From contig JAGWXQ010000003.1 of assembly GCA_018969805.1 (NCBI GenBank), positions 1 through 18,932 on the forward strand: a stretch of DNA of 18,932 bases, given 5' to 3'. This stretch comes from Paenibacillaceae bacterium. GTDB lineage: Bacteria > Bacillota > Bacilli > Paenibacillales > YIM-B00363. The position numbers and the translations under genes are program-made. Every line of letters begins with the position of its first letter. The stretch's first letter is position 1. Below, one piece after another: positions 1-7,058 of the stretch. Under the pieces are notes generated by a model. That model worked only from the letters and a program-made list of their open reading frames with translations, did no database searches and was not told where the DNA came from.

Positions 1-1
1 G

Positions 2-1111
2 GGGTCGTTTGTGTTGTTGGGGGGAGATCCTGGCATTGGCAAATCGACGTTGTTGCTGCATATGGCGGAAGCGTTGATTGCAAACGGAAAACGCATGCTG
101 TACGTCTCGGGGGAAGAATCGGCGGGTCAAATAAAAATGCGCGCCGATCGCATCGGATGCGGGGCGTTGCCGTTGCACGTGCTGTGCGAAACGGGCATGG
201 AAGTCATCGCGGCGGCTGTCGAAGACATCGCTCCGGATGTGCTGGTGATCGATTCTATTCAGACGGTGCAGCAAGGGACAGTCGGTTCTGGTGCGGGCAG
301 TGTGGCACAAGTGCGCGAGTGTACGGCAACGTTGCTTGCGCTGGCGAAGGGGCGAAACATGGCAACCGTGCTCATCGGGCATGTGACGAAGGAAGGGACG
401 CTTGCCGGACCACGGACGCTGGAGCATATGGTCGATACGGTGTTGTCGTTTGAGGGTGAGCGGCATCAGCCGACGCGGTTGCTGCGGTCGATCAAAAACC
501 GGTTTGGCGCGACGCACGAATTGGGCATGTTTGAAATGCATGAGCACGGTCTGCGTGAAGTGACGCAACCGTCCCAGTTGTTGCTTGCACAGCGCGTATG
601 CGGCAGTGCCGGATCGGTCGTCGTCGCAAGCGTCGAAGGGACACGTCCCGTTCTCGTAGAAGTACAAGCGCTCGTCGCATCGACACCGTTTCCTTCCCCA
701 CGGCGCACAGCGACGGGCATCGATACAAACCGACTGCATATGCTGGTCGCAGTGCTGGAAAAACGGCTGGGCATCGCATTGCATACGTACGATGCATACA
801 TCAACGTCGTGGGCGGGATGCGGCTCGACGAACCGGCAGTCGATTTGGCGATCGCAGCAGCTCTGGCATCGAGCGTGCGCGACGTGCCCACCGATGCCGA
901 TGATGTCGTCTTTGGGGAAGTCGGTTTGACGGGGGAAGTGCGCGCGGTGTCCCGAATTGAGCAGAGGCTGCAAGAAGCGCACAAAATGGGCTTTCGACGT
1001 GTCATTATGCCGACACTGCGCCCATCATCGACAGCGGCTGTTCCATCGGGACTGCGCGTAGTCGGTGTCCAGACGGTCGAAGAAGCGTTTGTCGCGCTCG
1101 GTTTGCGGTAA
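2..1111 (+). CDS. radA: DNA repair protein RadA, 5' end cut by window
   Basis: RadA is a RecA-like ATPase/helicase that helps branch migration and processing of recombination intermediates. The reading frame is already open at base 2, so the N-terminal zinc finger and the true start lie upstream; 369 residues remain of a family usually near 455. Visible landmarks are the Walker A motif GGDPGIGKST at nt 20-49, a Walker B-like strand (LVIDSIQ) near nt 240-265, and the RadA-specific KNRFG motif at nt 494-508, followed by a Lon protease-like C-terminal domain that begins near GIDTNRLHMLV. The gene ends in TAA. In many Bacilli the next gene is disA; here it is pssA after a 173-nt gap. Identification is secure from the Walker A and KNRFG combination; the internal GTG at nt 11 is not a real start. 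Confidence 0.97.
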   Translation, partial: GSFVLLGGDPGIGKSTLLLHMAEALIANGKRMLYVSGEESAGQIKMRADRIGCGALPLHVLCETGMEVIAAAVEDIAPDVLVIDSIQTVQQGTVGSGAGSVAQVRECTATLLALAKGRNMATVLIGHVTKEGTLAGPRTLEHMVDTVLSFEGERHQPTRLLRSIKNRFGATHELGMFEMHEHGLREVTQPSQLLLAQRVCGSAGSVVVASVEGTRPVLVEVQALVASTPFPSPRRTATGIDTNRLHMLVAVLEKRLGIALHTYDAYINVVGGMRLDEPAVDLAIAAALASSVRDVPTDADDVVFGEVGLTGEVRAVSRIEQRLQEAHKMGFRRVIMPTLRPSSTAAVPSGLRVVGVQTVEEAFVALGLR

Positions 1112-1284
1112 ATGCATGTTCAAACAATACCAAATCAGTATTTCAATCGATCGATCCAGTTCACAAAAACACCTTTTGCTTCTTCGGCGCATACAGCCCT
1201 CTGGAACTGTGTTTTCAATAGGGGATGCGTGCGAGTAGCATGTGCGCCCGTACATGAGGTAGAATAACGAATGGGAGGTGGCGC

Positions 1285-1998
1285 ATGAACGTTCTTCGCA
1301 CGCTACCAAACTGGTTTACGATCGGCAATCTCGCACTCGGTGTCGTGGCAATCATGATGGTATTTAATGACCGCACGGATGTCGCGGCGATGCTCGTCCT
1401 CATTGCCATGTTGCTTGATGGGCTGGATGGGCGTGTCGCACGGGCACTCAATGTGACGAGTGAGTTTGGCAAACAGCTCGATTCGTTGTCCGATATGATC
1501 AGCTTTGGTGTCGCACCCGCGCTCATGATGTACGTTGTCGTATTTCAAGATGTCCCTGTGGCATTGGGCTGGTTTGTAACGTCCGTATTTCCGATTTGCG
1601 GAGCACTGCGCTTGGCGCGATTCAACGTTCATGCAGGTGTACCAGGTTTTTTTATCGGCTTGCCCATACCGGTCGCAGGTGGGGCGTTGTGTACGATGGC
1701 GTTGTTTGCGTCGCACATTCCGACGTGGGTCATGATCGGTGCCTCATTGCTGCTCTCTTTGCTGATGGTCAGCAGCGTCCAGTATCCGAGCTTCAAAAAA
1801 TGGAAACCCCCGCGCGCGCTCATTTGGATTTCACCATTTGCGGTTATTGGTGTGACATCGATTGCGATTTTGTATCCCGGAGGTTTGTCCAAAGTATTGT
1901 TTGTTCCTTTGTTGTTGTATGCATTGTTTGGCTTGCGCAAAAACACAGAGTTTATGCAGCGGTTGGCGCGCCGTCGTTCGGACAAGCGGGGCGAATGA
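1285..1998 (+). CDS. pssA: CDP-diacylglycerol--serine O-phosphatidyltransferase (PssA)
   Basis: This integral membrane enzyme makes phosphatidylserine from CDP-diacylglycerol and L-serine, the first step towards phosphatidylethanolamine. The 237-residue protein carries a complete CDP-alcohol phosphotransferase signature, D48-G49-x2-A52-R53-x8-G62-x3-D66-x3-D70, within a chain of hydrophobic segments. The downstream RLARFN and GLPIPVAGG stretches are typical of PssA rather than of PgsA or cardiolipin enzymes. The ATG start is preceded by GGGAGGTG at 1273-1280. The C-terminus is basic (RLARRRSDKRGE), as expected for a cytoplasmic tail. It lies between radA and yacL; from memory this resembles Paenibacillus-like gene order, where disA would separate it from radA. 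I see no convincing promoter in the 173-nt upstream gap, and the 90-nt gap to yacL holds no further gene. Confidence 0.95.
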   Translation: MNVLRTLPNWFTIGNLALGVVAIMMVFNDRTDVAAMLVLIAMLLDGLDGRVARALNVTSEFGKQLDSLSDMISFGVAPALMMYVVVFQDVPVALGWFVTSVFPICGALRLARFNVHAGVPGFFIGLPIPVAGGALCTMALFASHIPTWVMIGASLLLSLLMVSSVQYPSFKKWKPPRALIWISPFAVIGVTSIAILYPGGLSKVLFVPLLLYALFGLRKNTEFMQRLARRRSDKRGE

Positions 1999-2088
1999 CC
2001 ACGGTTATGCGCGCGCGTTTTGGTTCACAATGGGAGTCCGTTCGTCATGGAGACGAGGGCATCTCGGTGTGAAGCGAGGGAACGATGT

Positions 2089-3087
2089 ATGGCTGTATGG
2101 GCAATGATCGGGGCGTGTGTTGGTGCATGGGGTGGGCGTGAAGGAGCGATGGCGATCGGACAACCGATTGCACTCGGTATGGCGGTCGGTGCATGCATCG
2201 GGGGCATCGCCGTTGTCGCATGCCACAGACATTGTGTACGGTTTGTGTTGCGGTGGGCGGGGCAGTCGGTGGACCACTTGGCTTGGAAACTTACAGGATG
2301 TGTACTTGGACTCGTTTTTGCGGTATTGTGGTATCCGGTAACCGATGGGTTTGGTGCACCGTGGATCGGGGCACTCGGTTCGCTCGTCTGTGCCGTCGTC
2401 GGAATGCGCACCGTGTACAGCAAACGCCACGAAATAGTGCGCATTTGGGGAAATCGGTTTGCCGACGAGCGCATCCTGCGGGGACGCATCGTCCTTGATA
2501 CGAGTGTCATTATCGATGGACGCATAGCGGAGCTGTGCAAGACCGGATTTATTGAAGGGACGCTCGTCGTGCCTGTGTGCGTGCTGGAGGAGCTGCAGCA
2601 CATCGCCGACTCCGCCGACGTGCTCAAGAGAAATCGTGGACGGCGGGGCTTAGATGCGTTGCACGTCATTCAGAAAGACGCAAACGTCACCGTGCATATC
2701 CACGAAGAACACATCCGCGACGCCGTTGAAGTCGATCGCAAACTCATCCGCCTCGCGCAGCAGCTCGATGCGAAAGTCATGACCAACGACTTCAATCTCA
2801 ACAAAGTGTGTGCGCTGCACGGAGTGCGTGTGCTCAACATCAATGACCTCGCAAACGCGATCAAACCCGTCGTTTTGCCGGGAGAACCACTCGCCATTCA
2901 TGTCATCAAGGAAGGCAAAGAGCACGGGCAAGGCATCGCATACTTGGACGACGGAACGATGATCGTCGTCGAAAACGGCAAAGAGTGCCTCGGGGCACGC
3001 ATCGATGTGACGGTGACGAGCGTATTGCAGACGTCGGCAGGACGCATGATTTTTGCCCGTCCAAAGACGTTGGAAAAAGCACAATGA
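2089..3087 (+). CDS. yacL: YacL-like membrane-anchored PIN/TRAM domain protein
   Basis: This is a putative membrane-tethered PIN-fold nuclease with a C-terminal TRAM RNA-binding domain, the Bacillus YacL family; its substrate is not established. In the 332-residue product, hydrophobic segments occupy about residues 1-110. The PIN domain follows (about 133-245) with the acidic residues expected of the active site: D137 in LDTS, E167/E168, D216 and D234 in TNDFN. The TRAM domain lies at about 262-325. I chose ATG 2089 because GCGAGGG ends 8 nt before it and translation then begins directly with the hydrophobic segment. An in-frame GTG at 2020 would add 23 polar residues and has no visible ribosome binding site. 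The gene is 18 nt upstream of ispDF, so the two are probably co-transcribed. The family call is firm; the nuclease activity is inferred from the conserved acidic residues. Confidence 0.92.
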   Translation: MAVWAMIGACVGAWGGREGAMAIGQPIALGMAVGACIGGIAVVACHRHCVRFVLRWAGQSVDHLAWKLTGCVLGLVFAVLWYPVTDGFGAPWIGALGSLVCAVVGMRTVYSKRHEIVRIWGNRFADERILRGRIVLDTSVIIDGRIAELCKTGFIEGTLVVPVCVLEELQHIADSADVLKRNRGRRGLDALHVIQKDANVTVHIHEEHIRDAVEVDRKLIRLAQQLDAKVMTNDFNLNKVCALHGVRVLNINDLANAIKPVVLPGEPLAIHVIKEGKEHGQGIAYLDDGTMIVVENGKECLGARIDVTVTSVLQTSAGRMIFARPKTLEKAQ

Positions 3088-3105
3088 TTGAGGGGGAACA
3101 ACACC

Positions 3106-4239
3106 GTGTGGGCATCTTCGGTCGGGGCCGTGCTCGTCTGTGCAGGCAGTGGGACGCGGATGGGGGCGGGTGTGAAAAAGCAGTACCGTACGATTGGGGG
3201 CAAGCCGTTGTATGCGTATGCGCTCGATGCACTGTGTGCGTGTCCTTTTGATGCAATCGTCCTCGTCATCGGGGCAGATGACGACGTACACAGCAGCGAT
3301 GCGCGCGTACGGATCGTGCGTGGGGGTGCGACGCGCCAGCAGTCGGTGTATGCGGGGCTGTGCGCTTTGGACGGTGTGGCGTGGGTGTGTGTGCACGATG
3401 GCGTGCGGCCGCTTGTGACACCGACGCTGATCGATCGGTGCGTGCAAGACGCGATCGCACATGCGTGTACAGCCGTCGCTGCTGTCCGCGTCGCCGATAC
3501 GCTCAAGCGCGTGGACGATACCGTCACGACGATTTCGCGGGAACACGTGTGGGCAGTGCAGACACCCCAAGTGTTTCCGTACGAACAGCTACTCCGTGCC
3601 CATGCGCTGGATGTTCACGCCACCGACGACGCGATGCTCATGGAGCGCATCGGGGAGCGCGTGCGCATCGTCCTCGGCGATGGGACAAACATCAAAGTAA
3701 CGACAGAAGACGACTTTGCGCACGTGTCCCGCTTGCTCGCGCCCCCGTCGTTTCGCATCGGACATGGATTTGATGTGCATCCGTGGGTCGAAGGGCGGCC
3801 GTGCATCATCGGTGGGGTACGCATCGACAGCGACGTCGGACTGGGAGGCCACTCGGATGCCGATGTGCTGCTGCATGCGATCGCGGATGCGGTGCTTGGG
3901 GCGATCGGGGAAGGGGACATCGGTAGACACTTTCCCGATACGGACGAGCGATGGCGCGGGGCGGACAGCCTCGTGCTGCTGTCGCACGTATGTACGTTGG
4001 CACATCGCCTACACTACCACGTCGTCAATGTCGATTGTACGGTCGTCGCCGAACGTCCGCGCATCGCGCCATACGTCCAAAGCATGCGTGCGCACATCGC
4101 CCGTGCATTGTGCATCCATCCAGATGCGGTCAATGTGAAAGCGACGACGTCGGAACGGCTGGGGTTTGTCGGCAGGCATGAGGGTGCGGTCGCGCATGCG
4201 GTCGTTTTGGTCACAAATCGATCAAGAAATGGAGAATGA
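3106..4239 (+). CDS. ispDF: Bifunctional IspD/IspF isoprenoid (MEP pathway) enzyme
   Basis: One 377-residue reading frame joins two MEP-pathway enzymes. IspD (about residues 1-212) transfers CMP from CTP to methylerythritol phosphate; IspF (about 217-372) cyclises the later diphosphate to MEcPP. The IspD half shows AGSGTRMG with K24/K25 in the nucleotide-binding loop, DGVRPLV at about 98-104 and TPQVFPYE at 153-160. The IspF half begins at RIGHGFDVH; D223, H225 and H257 match the spacing of the E. coli metal ligands D8, H10 and H42, and the VKATTSERLGF block is present. GTG 3106 is chosen because AGGGGGA (3091-3097) lies 8 nt upstream; a TTG at 3088 would overlap that ribosome binding site. 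No stop or frame change occurs at the junction, and the linker is only a few residues. Bacilli usually carry ispD and ispF as separate adjacent genes. Confidence 0.96.
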   Translation: MWASSVGAVLVCAGSGTRMGAGVKKQYRTIGGKPLYAYALDALCACPFDAIVLVIGADDDVHSSDARVRIVRGGATRQQSVYAGLCALDGVAWVCVHDGVRPLVTPTLIDRCVQDAIAHACTAVAAVRVADTLKRVDDTVTTISREHVWAVQTPQVFPYEQLLRAHALDVHATDDAMLMERIGERVRIVLGDGTNIKVTTEDDFAHVSRLLAPPSFRIGHGFDVHPWVEGRPCIIGGVRIDSDVGLGGHSDADVLLHAIADAVLGAIGEGDIGRHFPDTDERWRGADSLVLLSHVCTLAHRLHYHVVNVDCTVVAERPRIAPYVQSMRAHIARALCIHPDAVNVKATTSERLGFVGRHEGAVAHAVVLVTNRSRNGE

Positions 4240-4240
4240 C

Positions 4241-5737
4241 ATGATGGGTGTGCGTGTGCGCTATGCGCCGAGTCCGACCGGTGCGCTGCACCTCGGTGGT
4301 GCACGGACGGCGCTCTTTAATTATGCGTTTGCAAAAAAACATGGTGGCACTTTCGTCATGCGGTTCGAAGACACCGATCAGGCGCGCCATACGGAGGACG
4401 GCATCGCGTCGCAGTGTGACGGGTTGCGCTGGCTGGGCATTTCGTGGGATGAAAGCGTCGATACGCCGGACGCACCGTATGGGCCGTATCGACAGATGGA
4501 GCGGCTTCCGCTGTATGCGGAGGCGATCGCGCAGTGCATCGCATCGGGACACGCGTACTATTGTTATTGTACCGAAGAAGAGCGCGCACGCGAGCGGGAA
4601 GCGCAGGAGGCACGCGGATGCATGCCAAAATACGCCGGACCGTGCCGTGACGCATCGCAAGAAGACATCCAGAAGTGGCAAAGCGCACAACGCAAGCCGG
4701 TCGTGCGCTGGCGTGTCCCGCAAGACAAAACATTTGACATGCACGATCTCATTCGTGGGACGGTGCAGTGGCATAGCGCGGACATCGGGGACTGGGTGAT
4801 CGCCCGCGCGGACGGTGTGCCAACGTACAATTTTGCCGTCGTCGTCGATGACATCGCGATGCGCATCTCGCACGTCATTCGGGGCGAGGAGCACATTTCC
4901 AATACACCCCGGCAGCTGATGGTGTATGAGGCACTGCACGCAACACCGCCACAGTTTGCCCATCTGCCACTTATTCTCAACGACCAACGAAAAAAAATGA
5001 GCAAGCGCGATGCATCGATTGTGCAGTTTATCGACCAATATCGTGCACTCGGGTATACACCGGAGGCACTCATCAATATCCTCGCATTGCTCGGTTGGGC
5101 ACCAGACACCGATCAAGAGCTGTTTTCGCTCGATGCGTTTGTCTCGTCATTTTCTATCGATCGGATTCATAAAAATGGGGCCGTATTCGATCCAGCAAAG
5201 CTGGATTGGATGAACAACCACTACATGCGCACGCTCCCCCTGGATGTGACGACGGAGCGCATCGCGCCGTTGGTCGCGCACTTGGTGCGCATCGGGGATG
5301 CCGATGAAGGGACGACGCTGCCCGTCGTGCGCACACGTGCGTGGCTGCGCGCGTGCGTCGATCTGCATGTGGAGCCGATGCGCTGCGGTGCGGAGCTCGC
5401 ACAATGGATGCGCCCATTGTTGCCCGGGGTCGTTCAAATGTCGGACGACGCGCGGGAAGCGATCCGCGAAGGGCGCGACGTCATCGGGGCATGCGCCGAA
5501 GCACTGCGGCACGTCCACACGTGGCAAGCAAGCGACATCGCCCAAGCGCTCAAAAACATCAACACATCCAAAAAAGGAAAGCAGTTGTTTGTCCCGATTC
5601 GTGCAGCCGTTACTGGGACGATCCACGGCCGCGACCTCGCACGCACGATCGCGCTCATTGGGCGCGAGACGGTGCTTGAACGGTTGCATGCAGCGCACAC
5701 GGCACACGAATTCTCTATGAAACACACGGATCAATAG
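4241..5737 (+). CDS. gltX: Glutamyl-tRNA synthetase
   Basis: This class I synthetase charges tRNA-Glu and, in many Bacilli, also mischarges tRNA-Gln for later amidation. The 498-residue protein has the HIGH-type motif H17-LGG after PSPTG and the KMSKR motif at 252-256. C108-x-C110 and C135 reproduce the spacing of the E. coli GluRS zinc site (C98, C100, C125), with Y131 at the position of E. coli Y121. Translation starts 1 nt after the ispDF stop; GGAG at 4231-4234 serves ATG 4241 or ATG 4244 equally well, so the start is uncertain by one residue. Coupling to ispDF is likely. Whether the enzyme is discriminating cannot be decided from sequence reading alone. No terminator is visible in the 85-nt gap before argG. 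Confidence 0.97.
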   Translation: MMGVRVRYAPSPTGALHLGGARTALFNYAFAKKHGGTFVMRFEDTDQARHTEDGIASQCDGLRWLGISWDESVDTPDAPYGPYRQMERLPLYAEAIAQCIASGHAYYCYCTEEERAREREAQEARGCMPKYAGPCRDASQEDIQKWQSAQRKPVVRWRVPQDKTFDMHDLIRGTVQWHSADIGDWVIARADGVPTYNFAVVVDDIAMRISHVIRGEEHISNTPRQLMVYEALHATPPQFAHLPLILNDQRKKMSKRDASIVQFIDQYRALGYTPEALINILALLGWAPDTDQELFSLDAFVSSFSIDRIHKNGAVFDPAKLDWMNNHYMRTLPLDVTTERIAPLVAHLVRIGDADEGTTLPVVRTRAWLRACVDLHVEPMRCGAELAQWMRPLLPGVVQMSDDAREAIREGRDVIGACAEALRHVHTWQASDIAQALKNINTSKKGKQLFVPIRAAVTGTIHGRDLARTIALIGRETVLERLHAAHTAHEFSMKHTDQ

Positions 5738-5750
5738 GGATGATGTTTGC

Positions 5751-5816
5751 TTGATCGCACAAGACGGTTTTGTAAAACATCGTTTGCAATTACGATCATA
5801 ACGATCAATAAGGAGG
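5751..5816 (+). promoter_or_regulatory. Upstream region of argG: weak promoter candidate, palindrome, strong RBS
   Basis: The gap before argG holds a weak -35/-10 candidate, TTGATC (5751-5756) and TAAAAC (5773-5778), 16 nt apart. A palindrome GTTTT-GT-AAAAC at 5767-5778 covers that -10 and could be an operator. Next comes a 9-nt-period direct repeat of ACGATCA (5792-5798 and 5801-5807). A near-perfect ribosome binding site, TAAGGAGG (5809-5816), sits 6 nt from the ATG. I see no sequence resembling the ArgR/AhrC ARG box. The ribosome binding site is certain; promoter and operator are guesses. Confidence 0.35.
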
Positions 5817-5822
5817 ACGCGC

Positions 5823-7058
5823 ATGGCGAAAAAAATTGTGTTGGCGTATTCGGGTGGGCTCGATACGTCGGTCATCCTCGCATGGCTCAAAAAAAAGTAT
5901 GATGCAGAAATTATTACGTTTACGGCAGACATCGGTCAAGCCGAAGAGCTCGATGGGCTCGAACAAAAAGCACTGCGAACGGGCGCATCGAAAGTGTACA
6001 TCGAAAATCTCCAAGAAACGTTTGCGAGAGACTACATTTTTCCGATGTTTCAAGCGTCGGCATTGTATGAAGGACAGTATTTGCTCGGTACGTCGATCGC
6101 AAGACCGCTCATTGCCAAGCGGATGGTCGAAATTGCGCAAGAAGAAGGTGCCGTCGCCATCGCCCATGGTGCGACGGGGAAAGGCAACGACCAAGTTCGG
6201 TTTGAGCTTACGGCTGCTGCTGTCGGGGGAACGCTGGACGTGATCGCACCGTGGCGCGATGCATCGTTTCGGGCGCAGTTTCCCGGGCGCGCCCAAATGA
6301 TCGCATATGCAGAGCAACACGGAATTCCGATTACGGCGAGCGCGGCAAAACCGTACTCGACAGACCGCAATGTGCTGCACATCAGTTTTGAAAGCGGCAT
6401 GCTCGAAGATCCAGACTTTGACGCATCGGCAAACGACGTCCGCAGCATGTATGTGATGAGCGTCGATCCGCAGTGTGCACCAGATGCGCCCGAAATCGTT
6501 CATTTGGCGTTTGTTCGGGGGTGCTGTGTCGCGATCAATGGTCAGGAAATGTCGCCGCTTGGTGTCATGCAAACGCTCAACGTGCTCGGGGGCAAGCACG
6601 GCATCGGACGAATCGATATGGTCGAAAATCGTTTTGTCGGAATGAAAAGCCGGGGTGTATATGAGACACCCGGGGGCACGATATTGTACAAAGCGCACCG
6701 CATCATCGAATCGCTGACGATGGACCGCGAAGTGATGCTGCTTCGGGACGGGCTCATTCCCAAATACGCGTCGCTCGTCTACAACGGATTTTGGTTTTCT
6801 CCCGAGCGCGAAGCGATCCAAGCGCTCGTCGATGCGTCACAGCGGTACGTGCAAGGGACGGTGCGGCTGAAGCTGTACAAAGGTAATGTGATCAACGCCG
6901 GATGCACGAGTGACGTCAGTTTGTACCAACCACACATCGCCACGATGGAAGAAGACGTGACGGAGTCGTACAATCAAGACGATGCAACGGGATTTATCCG
7001 ATTGCATGCACTGCGGTTGCGCACATTTCATGCGGTGCAAGGAGCACGACGCTCATGA
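5823..7058 (+). CDS. argG: Argininosuccinate synthase
   Basis: ArgG condenses citrulline and aspartate with ATP to give argininosuccinate, the penultimate step of arginine synthesis. The 411-residue protein has the N-type ATP pyrophosphatase loop YSGGLDTS at 9-16, the TSIARPLIAK segment at 90-99, GATGKGNDQ at 116-124 and a C-terminal block ending in FIRLHALRLR, all family hallmarks; the length is normal. The ATG lies 6 nt after TAAGGAGG. From memory, the segment TFTADIGQAEEL (32-43) resembles the form common in proteobacteria and Bacteroidota more than B. subtilis ArgG, which reads CLDVGEG there. The 3' end overlaps argH by ATGA, so translation of the two is probably coupled. Confidence 0.97.
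   Translation: MAKKIVLAYSGGLDTSVILAWLKKKYDAEIITFTADIGQAEELDGLEQKALRTGASKVYIENLQETFARDYIFPMFQASALYEGQYLLGTSIARPLIAKRMVEIAQEEGAVAIAHGATGKGNDQVRFELTAAAVGGTLDVIAPWRDASFRAQFPGRAQMIAYAEQHGIPITASAAKPYSTDRNVLHISFESGMLEDPDFDASANDVRSMYVMSVDPQCAPDAPEIVHLAFVRGCCVAINGQEMSPLGVMQTLNVLGGKHGIGRIDMVENRFVGMKSRGVYETPGGTILYKAHRIIESLTMDREVMLLRDGLIPKYASLVYNGFWFSPEREAIQALVDASQRYVQGTVRLKLYKGNVINAGCTSDVSLYQPHIATMEEDVTESYNQDDATGFIRLHALRLRTFHAVQGARRS

Noticed and set aside
1260..1265. TAGAAT just before pssA as a -10 box.
   Set aside because: No acceptable -35 lies 16-18 nt upstream and there is no TGn extension.
1025..1309. A 94-codon minus-strand open frame spanning the radA-pssA gap.
   Set aside because: It overlaps the radA 3' end and pssA start, has no ribosome binding site or recognisable domain, and looks like a shadow of radA.
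2020..2088. An earlier GTG start for the YacL-like gene.
   Set aside because: No ribosome binding site precedes it and the extra 23 residues are polar, while ATG 2089 has GCGAGGG at proper distance.
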